From Candidatus Methanoperedens sp. BLZ2 (GTDB taxonomy: Archaea > Halobacteriota > Methanosarcinia > Methanosarcinales > Methanoperedenaceae), in assembly GCF_002487355.1 (NCBI RefSeq), contig NZ_NTMG01000068.1:62001-126000 (forward strand): a stretch of DNA of 64,000 nt, given 5' to 3'. Below are positions 53,001 through 61,109 of the stretch, piece after piece; position 1 is the stretch's first letter, and every line of letters begins with the position of its first letter. Both the position numbers and the translations under genes were made by a program. Under the pieces are notes generated by a model, which was given only the letters and a program-made list of their open reading frames with translations, was not told where the DNA came from and did no database searches.

Positions 53001-53300
53001 GTTCAAACCGTTCTGCCCTCCAAGGTTGGGGAGCACGGCATCCGGTCGTTCTTTCTCTATGATCTTTGTGAGCGTCCGGGCATTGAGAGGTTCTATATAT
53101 GTCCTGTCCGCCATTCCCGGATCGGTCATTATAGTTGCAGGATTGGAATTTACCAGCACGATCTCATACCCCATCTGCCGCAGCGCCTTACAGGCCTGTG
53201 TTCCCGAATAATCGAACTCTGCTGCCTGGCCGATAAGGATCGGCCCGGAACCAATGATCAGTATTTTGTGGATATCCTCTCGTTTGGGCAATATATTCAC
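50091..53300 (-). CDS. carB: Carbamoyl-phosphate synthase large subunit
   Basis: 1069 residues in the usual two homologous halves, each with an ATP-grasp unit, then an oligomerisation domain and a C-terminal MGS-like allosteric domain. First half: [20 protein letters not shown] and [19 protein letters not shown]. Second half: [20 protein letters not shown] and [19 protein letters not shown]. The end has [18 protein letters not shown] in the MGS domain. It makes carbamoyl phosphate for arginine and pyrimidines from glutamine-derived ammonia with CarA. carA is not adjacent; the tnpB element lies 50 bases upstream of the ATG, in the promoter area. No frame damage. Confidence 0.96.
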   Translation of the reverse strand: [1069 protein letters not shown]

Positions 53301-53373
53301 CTGCCCCTTAGAGAGGTTTGGTATTTATTATACTTTTGATTCGGCCTGCATTTTTAACTCGTGGATTCAAAGA

Positions 53374-53410
53374 GTAGAGAAGTCCCCTTCCGAGAGGGAG
53401 GGGATGAATC
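53374..53410 (+). repeat. Left-end hairpin region of the second element
   Basis: 37 bases identical to 16212-16248, with the CCCCTTCC-GAGA-GGGAGGGG hairpin. Sequence around it has diverged slightly (GGATTCAAAGA versus TGGGTCAAGGG), as expected for a conserved TnpA recognition site. Confidence 0.8.
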
Positions 53411-53526
53411 ATACCCTTTGCAATTGTAAATACCTATCCCAAAAAAGTAATTGTCAAGATCACGATTTGAGGGATAGGCATAGTGATATATATTATTAAA
53501 AACATATATAGTTTGTCAAGATCACA

Positions 53527-54711
53527 ATGAGAAAAGCCTACCAATTCAGGATATACCCAAACAAGAACCAGGAAGTCAAACTGAATAGTACACTTTCCAC
53601 ATGCAGACACTTATATAATGATGCTCTTGCCCAAAGAAAACGACAAGCGGAGCTAAACAATCTATGTAGAAGTTTTGATGTTTGCCTCTGGGGAAAACCA
53701 GAATGGATAACGTATCGTGACCAGCAAAACACCCTTCCTGGCAATAAAACCAATTTTCAAAAAGAAGTATTCTCCCAGGTGCTACAAAACACCCTGAAAA
53801 GAGTGGATACCAGTTTCAAGAATTTCTTCAATGGGTTTGGATATCCAAGATTCCAGGGAAGGGGTAGATACAATTCATTCACATATCCACAAGCTGGTTT
53901 CAGGATTGAAGATGGAAGAATCAAACTCTCAAAAATCGGAGCTATCAAGATCATCCAGCACAGGGAGATAGAAGGCAAGATCAAGACATGCACGATCAAG
54001 AAAGACATAGATCAATGGTATGTCATGCTCTCAACCGAAATTGAGAAGCCCATACTTCCAGTTGAGACAAAACAATCAATTGGCATAGATGTTGGTCTAA
54101 GTTCACTACTGACAATGAGCAATGGAAGCCAGATAGAACCGCCTGAGTTCTTGAGATCATCAGAAAAGAAAATGGCAAAAGAGCAGATCAGGCTTTCAAG
54201 AAAAAAGAAAGGAAGCCATAACCGAAAGAAACAGGGCAAAATAGTAGCACGAACTCACAGGACAATCAGGAATCAGAGAAAAGATTTTGCTCATAAAACA
54301 TCCAGAAAACTGGTAGATACCTATGATAAAATCGTATTTGAGGACTTGCAGGTCAAGAACATGATGCAGAATCATCACCTTGCTAAGTCAATATCAGATG
54401 CAGGATGGTATCAGTTGATTCAACTCACAAACTACAAAGCAGAATACGCTGGTAAGATTGTGGAACAGGTCAATGCCAGAAACACATCACAGAATTGCAG
54501 TCAGTGTGGCAATCCGGTACCAAAGAAACTTTCAGTAAGGATGCATTCATGTCCTTTCTGTGGTCTTGTCATGGATAGAGACCACAACGCTGCAATCAAT
54601 ATACTATCAAGATCAAAGAATACCGCAGGAACTGCGGAAATAAAAGCCTGCCCGAGCAATCTAAGCATAGACACAATGAAGCAGGAAGCTCCGTCCTTAA
54701 GGGCGGGGTAG
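53527..54711 (+). CDS. tnpB: TnpB RNA-guided nuclease, canonical catalytic site
   Basis: 394 residues. Start region MRKAYQFRIYPNKNQEVKLN is typical. The RuvC triad is complete: D188 in IGIDVGLSSLLT, E272 in IVFEDLQVKNM, and the DRDHNAA motif beginning at residue 350. The zinc finger has CSQCGNPVP and CPFCG. The C-terminus ends EAPSLRAG, as in many TnpB whose stop lies in the right end. The protein differs clearly from the one at 16730, although the elements share ends. It should be an active guide-RNA nuclease. The ATG at 53527 follows the second copy of the TTGTCAAGATCAC repeat. Confidence 0.92.
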   Translation: MRKAYQFRIYPNKNQEVKLNSTLSTCRHLYNDALAQRKRQAELNNLCRSFDVCLWGKPEWITYRDQQNTLPGNKTNFQKEVFSQVLQNTLKRVDTSFKNFFNGFGYPRFQGRGRYNSFTYPQAGFRIEDGRIKLSKIGAIKIIQHREIEGKIKTCTIKKDIDQWYVMLSTEIEKPILPVETKQSIGIDVGLSSLLTMSNGSQIEPPEFLRSSEKKMAKEQIRLSRKKKGSHNRKKQGKIVARTHRTIRNQRKDFAHKTSRKLVDTYDKIVFEDLQVKNMMQNHHLAKSISDAGWYQLIQLTNYKAEYAGKIVEQVNARNTSQNCSQCGNPVPKKLSVRMHSCPFCGLVMDRDHNAAINILSRSKNTAGTAEIKACPSNLSIDTMKQEAPSLRAG

Positions 54712-54716
54712 TTCAC
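54590..54716 (+). ncRNA. Probable omega/right-end RNA of the second TnpB element
   Basis: By analogy with other IS605-type elements the RNA would overlap the tnpB 3' end and finish at the right boundary. The last 35 bases contain GGAAGCTCCGTCCTTAAGGG and CGGGG, a hairpin with a TTAA loop. Guide sequence would start near 54717 (AAACGCCGCC), which is the end of the helicase gene. The left limit is uncertain and expression is not shown. Confidence 0.35.
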
Positions 54717-55909
54717 AAACGCCGCCTGTTCCTGTCACGCTGATGCGGTTTTCTGGAAATGGGCTTATTTGTCCTTCTTTCAGGCTGCCTGATCGCAGCC
54801 TTCGCAAATGCAGGCAATGGCTCTTCGGTTATCTCCACATCATTTTCTTTCAATACTCTTCCAAAATTATCATAATCCGTTCTTGAAAGAATGTTAATTG
54901 CTTTTCCTTCTGCTCCTGCTCTTGCTGTTCTTCCGATCCTGTGGATATACTGCTTGCTCTCACGGGGAATATCGTAATTGTAGACATGTGAAACGCCGTG
55001 TATATCCAGGCCTCTTGCTGCCACATCCGTGCAAACAAGTACGCAGAATTTTCCTGTATGGAATTGCTGCATCACATCATTTCGTTTGTACTGGGTCAAT
55101 CCCCCATGAATAGCAAGGGCATCTATACCCGAAAATCTGAGATTTTTTGTAACTTTGTCAGTATTTCTTTTAGTGTTACAGAAAACCATGACAAGGTCTG
55201 AGTTCTCGTTCTTCAAAAGATGCAGCAGCAGTGAGAATTTTTGGTCATCTGCCACATCATAATAGGTCTGTACCAGTTTTTTCGGATCAACAAAAGAATC
55301 CACGGAAACCTGGAGCGGTTCGTGCATATAGCGCCTTGAAAGCTGCACTACTTCTTTATTGATCGTTGCCGAGAACAAAAGAGTCTGCCTCTCTTGCGGG
55401 CATTTCCGTATAATTTTTTCCACATCATCCTTAAATCCCATATCGAACATCCGGTCTGCTTCATCAAGGACAAGTGTTCTTACTCTGCCTAACCGAAGTG
55501 TATTTCTTGCAATATGGTCAAGTAACCTGCCGGGTGTTCCTACAACAACATCTGCTGTTTTTAATCCCCTGATCTGCGGATTTATTCCTACGCCGCCATA
55601 GACCGCAATAATTTCTAAAGGTTTATACCTTGAAAATTTACTTAAAGCCTGGGCGACCTGCTCAGCAAGTTCTCTTGTTGGAGTAAGCACAAGGGCCTGG
55701 ATACCTCTTCCTTTTTCAGCGTTCTTTAATATACCGGCAGCAAATGCAAGCGTCTTTCCCGACCCTGTTGCTGACCCCGCTATAACATCTTTTCCCGCAA
55801 TGATCAAAGGAATCGATTTTTCCTGTATTTCGCTGGGACTTTCAAATCTCTCATCTTTTATTGATCTCAAAACAGGCTCACTTATGCCCAGAATTTTAAA
55901 ATTTTCCAT
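54713..55909 (-). CDS. DEAD-box RNA helicase (RhlE/CshA-like)
   Basis: 398 residues with all core motifs: Q-motif FESPSEIQEKSIPL, motif I AGSATGSGKTLAFAAG, Ia PTRELAEQV, Ib TPGRLLDHI, motif II LVLDEADRMFDMGF, motif III SATIN, IV-V VFCNTKRNTDKVTK and CTDVAARGLDIHGV, VI HRIGRTARAGAEG. The tail is short and basic (KPHQRDRNRRRL). It unwinds RNA, probably in cold adaptation or ribosome assembly. The end of the gene is inside the right end of the tnpB element: the TGA at 54713 belongs to TTCAC of the element, so insertion replaced the original stop. Confidence 0.94.
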   Translation of the reverse strand: MENFKILGISEPVLRSIKDERFESPSEIQEKSIPLIIAGKDVIAGSATGSGKTLAFAAGILKNAEKGRGIQALVLTPTRELAEQVAQALSKFSRYKPLEIIAVYGGVGINPQIRGLKTADVVVGTPGRLLDHIARNTLRLGRVRTLVLDEADRMFDMGFKDDVEKIIRKCPQERQTLLFSATINKEVVQLSRRYMHEPLQVSVDSFVDPKKLVQTYYDVADDQKFSLLLHLLKNENSDLVMVFCNTKRNTDKVTKNLRFSGIDALAIHGGLTQYKRNDVMQQFHTGKFCVLVCTDVAARGLDIHGVSHVYNYDIPRESKQYIHRIGRTARAGAEGKAINILSRTDYDNFGRVLKENDVEITEEPLPAFAKAAIRQPERRTNKPISRKPHQRDRNRRRL

Positions 55910-56336
55910 AATTTTTATGAAAAAGCGTAATTGCTCTTTCTTTCTAACCTCTTTAATTTATATTTAAAACAATTAAGAGCTATAAACACAACTTTGTAAA
56001 AGTTCTTATTAATTTTCTACTTAAAAGCTTTATGACAATTTGCTTAACTATTTTTTATATAGTTAAGTTGGGCGTAATATGAGTTTAAGAGATGATAAGC
56101 TTTTTGTACTATGAGAAGCTAGCCTGAAATTCAAAACTGCTGCAACATACATGTATGGGCTAATGAAACTATGCGAAACTGTACATGAAAATCCAATACA
56201 GCGTACAGAAGAAGCGAGAAAAAGATTATCTGGCTTTCCGGTTTTTATTTGGGGATAATAAATGTAGTTGATTATAATGGATTAAAGAAATCTAAGTTCT
56301 GATCTATCAGGCCAAAATAAAAATCAAAATACTTAA
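55910..56336. other. Intergenic region with one open fragment
   Basis: No intact gene. A plus-strand frame at about 56116-56258 is open for KFKTAATYMYGLMKLCETVH and ENPIQRTEEARKRLSGF before TAA; it looks protein-like but begins at a stop, so it is probably a fragment of an unknown gene. A TATA-type TTTTTTATATAGTTAAG lies near 56050. The 3' end carries A/T-rich promoter DNA of the TetR gene. Confidence 0.4.
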
Positions 56337-56389
56337 ATATGACTTGGGGTCATATATGACTATAAGTCATATCAGACTAAAAGTCATAA
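56337..56389 (+). promoter_or_regulatory. Three tandem palindromic operators of the TetR operon
   Basis: Three overlapping 19-base sites repeat every 17 bases: ATATGACTTGGGGTCATAT (56337-56355), ATATGACTATAAGTCATAT (56354-56372, perfect inverted repeat around ATA), and ATCAGACTAAAAGTCATAA (56371-56389, one arm imperfect). They end 10 bases before the first possible start of the TetR gene, so binding would cover promoter and start. This layout fits cooperative autorepression by the TetR protein. No other copy of the site was noticed in the window. Confidence 0.78.
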
Positions 56390-56399
56390 TTGTTAAGAG

Positions 56400-56990
56400 A
56401 TGGTAATTATGTCCCTGCGTGATAAAAAGAAGATCGAAACAAAGAATAAGATTTTCGAAGTGGCGGGAAGATTATTCAAGGAAAAAGGGTATGACAACAC
56501 AACTATTGATGAGATAACAAAAGAAGCCGGGATAGGTAAAGGTACATTTTTTAACTATTTTCCAGCCAAGGAAGCGCTTCTCCAGGATTTCGTTAAGCAA
56601 AAGGAAGAGCTTGTCTTTGACCTGGTAAAAGATCAATTAACCCGAAAAATATCCACAAAAGAAAAGATAAAAAACATACTTATTCTCGTGGCAAAGAGCA
56701 ATGAAAAAGACAGGGAGCTTACAAAATTATTCGTTTTTGAGCATTTGAAACATTATGGACATGAAGAAAGAAGGAGCACCAGCCTTAATCATCTCATTCA
56801 GGTCATATTGGAGAAGGGTGAAAAAACAGAGGAATTCAAGATCGGTTTGGATTCTAAAATGGCTGCCGGAAATTTAACGGCCATCTATTTTTATTCGTTG
56901 TTGGAATGGTTATGGTCAAAGAACGAATATTCTTTTTCAGAGGACATATCAAAAAAAATTGATATGATATTTGATGGTATTGGAAGGTGA
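56400..56990 (+). CDS. TetR/AcrR family regulator
   Basis: 196 residues (193 from an ATG at 56409, MSLRDKKKIE). The N-terminal 55 residues are the TetR HTH domain: TKNKIFEVAGRLFKEKGYDN, TTIDEITKEAGIGKGTFFNY, FPAKEALLQDFV. The remaining helices make the ligand-binding and dimer domain (LTKLFVFEHLKHYGHEERRS). It should bind the three operators at 56337-56389 and repress its own gene and the two genes that follow, released by an unknown small molecule. Its stop is four bases from the GTG of the PEP-synthase-like gene. Confidence 0.92.
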   Translation: MVIMSLRDKKKIETKNKIFEVAGRLFKEKGYDNTTIDEITKEAGIGKGTFFNYFPAKEALLQDFVKQKEELVFDLVKDQLTRKISTKEKIKNILILVAKSNEKDRELTKLFVFEHLKHYGHEERRSTSLNHLIQVILEKGEKTEEFKIGLDSKMAAGNLTAIYFYSLLEWLWSKNEYSFSEDISKKIDMIFDGIGR

Positions 56991-56994
56991 AACT

Positions 56995-59670
56995 GTGAGT
57001 GAGAAAAAGGAAAAATATTTTCTAAACTGGGAAGAATCTGCCAATTCTTGCCCAGCAGAGGTAGGCGGCAAGGGATTGAATCTGGGACGATTGCATCGAT
57101 ATGGTTTTTCAGTGCCTGGCGGGGGTGTTTTGACATCTCCTGCATATCGCGATTTCCTGCAGTTTAACAACCTGACAGGATCTATTAATGCTGCATGCGA
57201 TATCAGGGCGGAACTCGTAAATGATCCGGTTAATGAAAAGAATCTGGAAGAGATCAGGCGAAATATCAATGAAGGCCAGGTACCCGTAACCGTCCGGCAG
57301 GAACTGGCAAAACAACTTGAAGGCACGAAACTACTTGAAAAACCTGTGGCAGTCCGGTCATCAGCAACAGCTGAAGATTCTGCAACGGCATCATTTGCCG
57401 GAGTCCATGAGTCATTCCTGAATATCATGGGAATAGAGAATATAGTCAAAGCAATAAAGGGCTGCTATGCTTCCCTCTGGACACCACGTGCAGTTGCCTA
57501 CAGGCGCAAAATGGGATTGACTGATGATGAGGTGGCAGCAGCTGTGGTTATTATGGAACTTGTGCCTGCGGTGGCATCCGGGGTGGCTTTTAGCTGCGAT
57601 CCGCTGACAGGGCGGTGCGACAGGATCGCCATCAGCGCCAATTTCGGTCTGGGAGAGTCGGTAGTAAGCGGCGCAATCGATCCGGATGAGTACCTGCTGC
57701 AGCCAATGGCTGAGCTGCCTGAAATAGTTGAGAATAAAATCGGCAGCAAGAAGAAATATACAAGACTTGTGCAAAGCGGTGGCACGGAACTTGTAAGTGC
57801 GGGCAGTCAAGAAAACAGCGATAAACGACCTGTTCTCAATGATAATCAGATCATAGAAATGGGCTCGCTGACGCTGCGGGTATTCGAAGCTCTAGGCAAA
57901 GGTGTGGTCAATCAGGATATAGAATGGGCATTCGATGGAAAAAAGTTTCATGTACTGCAAGCAAGACCAGTGACAAATCTCAGAGAACCTACACCCCCGG
58001 AACTGGAAGGTCAGCCTGTTATCTGGTCCAATGCCAACATAAAAGACGCTGCACCAATGGTACTTACAGCGCTTTCCTGGAGTTTTTTTCGCGGCTCTCT
58101 CGATATGATGATGAATGCCAGCCTACTGGCAGCAGGCTATAGGATGCCTGAAGGAACGAGCTGGGTGCGGCTTTATAAAGGCAGGGGATATTTCAACCTG
58201 TCTGCCCTTCAGTGGGGTTTATATGATGCGCTCGGTTATCTGCCTGCAGAGATTAACGCCAGCCTGGGCGGTCACCAGCCCGAGATAAGAGTACCCCCTG
58301 GCAATCCTTTTGGAGGACTTGCGGGAATTAAACGGGTCTGGAGGCGGATGCATCTTATCATCAATGTTCTCAGGACACAGTATTCTTCAAAAAAGATCTT
58401 TAAGGACATGTGGGAAACAGTTGAGCTATGGAAGAAGCAGGATTTCCATGCAATGAACGATCAGGAACTAATCTCTCATTTCTCTGAAACCAATCCGAAA
58501 ATTCTTGAGTATTGTTCCACCTATATGGTTCTCGGCCTCTCAACAGGTGTTTCTTTGTATTTTCTTGTACAGGCACTGGAGAAGGATTTCCCGGGTCGCG
58601 GTGCTGCCCTGGCAAACGGTTTGCTCGCCGGCGCTTCGGAAATAACAAGCGCTGAACACGGCTACAGGCTTATGGAACTGGGAAAGACAGTTCAGATGGA
58701 TAAAGTTGCTCTGAGGTACTTTACTGCTGAACCTTTCAGACCATCGGCATGGAAGGATGAAATTCCCGGAGGTTCACAGTTCCGGAGGGAGTTCGAAGAA
58801 TTCTTGAAGGACTACGGTCACCGCGGGGTCTATGAAATAGACTTGTTGAATCCGCGCTGGGGCGAGGATCCGCGATATTTACTTGAAATCATCAGGGCAC
58901 AGGTGATGTCGCCCGCAAATATTGATCACAGGGCGGTTCAGGAAGCAAAACGCAAAACTGCAGAAAAGGAGATCGCAGGCAAACTCAAATGGGGCTTGCG
59001 GCGGCTCACGGTCAGTAGGCTCATCAAGCAGGCAAGGGATAACGCAGGCACCAGGGAAATGGGAAAATCCGTGCTCGTAAAACCATTTGAAGTTTCACGT
59101 ATGTTTTTTCAGGAGCTGGGGCGGCGTCTTGTGGAACGAGGGGTACTGGATGAACAGGCTGATGTTTATCACTGCGCCTGGCACGAACTTTCGGCGATCC
59201 TGGCAGGATACTCTGATGGCAGCGGGTTGAAGGTACTGGTGGAAGAAAGAAAAAAGATGCGGGAGGAATTATCCCTTCTGGAGCCTCCTGATGTTATAAT
59301 AGATGATGCGCCTCAGCCAAAAGCCGGGGCGCCTGAAGCACACGGGCAGGTGCTGGCAGGCATTGGTGTGGCAGCAGGAAGAGCTTCTGGCAGGGCGCGG
59401 CTGATCCGCCATCCCGGGGAAAATACCCGGCTGCAGGCTGGAGACGTTCTCGTAGCTCCATCCACAGACCCGGGCTGGACGCCGTTGTTTTTAAGGGCAA
59501 ACGCTCTGGTTATGGAAGTGGGCGGCTCTCTCTCCCATGGGGCTATTGTCGCAAGGGAATACGGAATTCCGGCGGTGGTCAATGTGCCTGGGGTGATGAA
59601 GGCTTTGAAAGATGGAGAACAGCTTACAGTTGATGGTGATGAAGGAAAGGTATATCGTAAACAGGAGTAG
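56995..59670 (+). CDS. Rifampicin phosphotransferase-like / PEP-synthase-family enzyme
   Basis: GTG at 56995 follows GGAAGGTGAAAC and gives 891 residues; the earlier ATG at 56971 lies within the TetR gene. An N-terminal PPDK-type ATP-grasp domain (to about residue 330) has VGGKGLNLGRLHRYGFSVPG, KPVAVRSSATAEDSATASFA, and DIEWAFDGKKFHVLQARPVT. A long helical middle domain ends with FLKDYGHRGVYEIDLLNPRW, typical of rifampicin phosphotransferase (RPH). The C-terminal swivel domain holds the phosphohistidine in GGSLSHGAIVAREYGIPAVV (H848). RPH has this three-domain order and about 870 residues. Archaeal RNA polymerase does not bind rifampicin, so another substrate is expected. Cotranscribed with the radical SAM gene (three-base gap). 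Confidence 0.86.
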   Translation: MSEKKEKYFLNWEESANSCPAEVGGKGLNLGRLHRYGFSVPGGGVLTSPAYRDFLQFNNLTGSINAACDIRAELVNDPVNEKNLEEIRRNINEGQVPVTVRQELAKQLEGTKLLEKPVAVRSSATAEDSATASFAGVHESFLNIMGIENIVKAIKGCYASLWTPRAVAYRRKMGLTDDEVAAAVVIMELVPAVASGVAFSCDPLTGRCDRIAISANFGLGESVVSGAIDPDEYLLQPMAELPEIVENKIGSKKKYTRLVQSGGTELVSAGSQENSDKRPVLNDNQIIEMGSLTLRVFEALGKGVVNQDIEWAFDGKKFHVLQARPVTNLREPTPPELEGQPVIWSNANIKDAAPMVLTALSWSFFRGSLDMMMNASLLAAGYRMPEGTSWVRLYKGRGYFNLSALQWGLYDALGYLPAEINASLGGHQPEIRVPPGNPFGGLAGIKRVWRRMHLIINVLRTQYSSKKIFKDMWETVELWKKQDFHAMNDQELISHFSETNPKILEYCSTYMVLGLSTGVSLYFLVQALEKDFPGRGAALANGLLAGASEITSAEHGYRLMELGKTVQMDKVALRYFTAEPFRPSAWKDEIPGGSQFRREFEEFLKDYGHRGVYEIDLLNPRWGEDPRYLLEIIRAQVMSPANIDHRAVQEAKRKTAEKEIAGKLKWGLRRLTVSRLIKQARDNAGTREMGKSVLVKPFEVSRMFFQELGRRLVERGVLDEQADVYHCAWHELSAILAGYSDGSGLKVLVEERKKMREELSLLEPPDVIIDDAPQPKAGAPEAHGQVLAGIGVAAGRASGRARLIRHPGENTRLQAGDVLVAPSTDPGWTPLFLRANALVMEVGGSLSHGAIVAREYGIPAVVNVPGVMKALKDGEQLTVDGDEGKVYRKQE

Positions 59671-59673
59671 AAA

Positions 59674-61041
59674 ATGAAAATATTACTGATACAGCCGGCG
59701 AAAGCCCAAAAAACGATCGGTGGAGAGGATGTTTTTATTTATGAGCCGCTTGCGCTCGAATATCTGGCTTCAGGTGTAAAAAGCGATCATAACGTAAAAA
59801 TACTTGACATGCGGATTGACAAAGACCTTGATTCCCAGATGCAAAAATTCAGGCCGGATGTTGTCGGGATCACTGCATATACTGTTCATGTGAATACGGT
59901 CAAAAACCTTTTTAATAAAATCAAAACAATTGACTCCGGTATCTTTACCGTTGTTGGCGGCCATCATGCAACGGTTGCGCCTGAGGATTTCTTTAATCCC
60001 TGTATTGATCTTGTAGTAATGGGAGAAGGAGTTTTTGTATTCAAGGAAATAATTTCAAGGCTTGTTTCAAAAAGACCCTTTGATGGAATTGCCGGAATAT
60101 CTTATTTGAAAGATGGAGGGAGGGTAATCAATCCTCGTGAACCGGTAACCGACCTTGATATCTTTCCTTTCCCATCCAGAGAATTTACGGAAAAGTACAG
60201 GAAATACTATTACAGTGAATGGATGAGACCGCTTGCATCGATACGCACATCAAAGGGGTGCCCGAACAGGTGTAATTTCTGTGCCCTGTGGAAGCTGACA
60301 GGTGGAAAATATCTGAAAAGAAAGCCGGAAAACATTGTCAGGGAACTTTCCGGGATCAAGGAAAAATACGTTTTTTTTGCAGATGATGAATCCATGGTTG
60401 ATGCCAGCAGGATGAAAAAACTTGCTGAACTGATCAGGGAAGCCGGGATTAAAAAACGTTATTTTCTATATGGAAGAAGCGATACGATCGTAAAAAACCC
60501 GGACCTTATTAAAATATGGAAAGATATCGGACTTGAAAGGGTCTTTGTGGGGCTTGAATTTTTCAGGGATGAAGACCTTAAATATATCAATAAAGGTTCA
60601 ACTGCAGAAAATAATAAAGAGGCAATAAAAATATTGCACTCAAATGGCATAGAGATATATGCATCGTTTATTGTCAGGCCGGATTTTAATGAAGAAGATT
60701 TTAAAGAATTAAAAGAATATTGCAGGAAAATGGAGTTCACTTTTCTAAGCTTTGCTGTTCTTACTCCATTACCAGGGACAGATTTGTATGAAGAAGTTAA
60801 AGACAGTCTCATTACTGAGGATTATGACCTCTTTGATTTTATTCATACCCAGCTTCCAACAAAACTCCCTTTGAAAGAATTCTTCAATAATCTCAATTCG
60901 TTGTATTTCGATACAATACCTCTGGGAAAGAGTATTTCATTTATGAGGAGATATCCATTGAAAGAAATACCGGGTTTGATCTCTCTTAGAATGAAAGTTG
61001 CAAGGCAGATGAAGAATGCATATAAGGATTATGAAACATGA
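59674..61041 (+). CDS. B12-binding domain radical SAM protein
   Basis: 455 residues. Residues 1-140 form a cobalamin-binding Rossmann domain (MKILLIQPAKAQKTIGGEDV, then DVVGITAYTVHVNTVKNLFN, VVGGHHATVAPEDF). The radical SAM core follows with the cluster motif KGCPNRCNFCALW (C196, C200, C203), and FADDESMVDASRMKKLAELI. Members of this class carry out C-methylation and related steps on lipids, antibiotics or cofactors. The SAM-domain end has FLSFAVLTPLPGTDLYEEVK. Third gene of the TetR operon, three bases after the PEP-synthase-like gene. Substrate unknown. Confidence 0.9.
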   Translation: MKILLIQPAKAQKTIGGEDVFIYEPLALEYLASGVKSDHNVKILDMRIDKDLDSQMQKFRPDVVGITAYTVHVNTVKNLFNKIKTIDSGIFTVVGGHHATVAPEDFFNPCIDLVVMGEGVFVFKEIISRLVSKRPFDGIAGISYLKDGGRVINPREPVTDLDIFPFPSREFTEKYRKYYYSEWMRPLASIRTSKGCPNRCNFCALWKLTGGKYLKRKPENIVRELSGIKEKYVFFADDESMVDASRMKKLAELIREAGIKKRYFLYGRSDTIVKNPDLIKIWKDIGLERVFVGLEFFRDEDLKYINKGSTAENNKEAIKILHSNGIEIYASFIVRPDFNEEDFKELKEYCRKMEFTFLSFAVLTPLPGTDLYEEVKDSLITEDYDLFDFIHTQLPTKLPLKEFFNNLNSLYFDTIPLGKSISFMRRYPLKEIPGLISLRMKVARQMKNAYKDYET

Positions 61042-61109
61042 TGCAGGTTGAAGGCTGTTTATCATGGAGTAAAAGTGGCTGCAGGAGAGGCAATGGCAAG
61101 AAAAAATGA

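Larger units (their letters stand above)
53353..54716 (+). mobile_element. Solo-tnpB IS200/IS605-family element (IS1341-like), same ends as the 16-kb element
   Basis: It begins TTTAACTCGT and contains the 37-base left-end block shared with the element at 16191-18038 (here 53374-53410). It ends GGGGTAGTTCAC at 54716 like the other. Only tnpB is present, so mobility would need TnpA in trans. Between the left hairpin and tnpB are a direct repeat of TTGTCAAGATCAC (53451 and 53514) and an inverted repeat CCTATCCC/GGGATAGG (53433, 53471). The element separates carB from the DEAD-box helicase; the helicase stop codon lies in its right end. Confidence 0.82.

Noticed and set aside
52563-53339. 258-codon plus-strand frame opposite carB
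   Set aside because: Antisense shadow of carB; residues show no fold or motif.
56337-56389. Possible CRISPR-like array
   Set aside because: The repeats overlap, are palindromic and have no unique spacers of 30 or more bases; operators explain them better.
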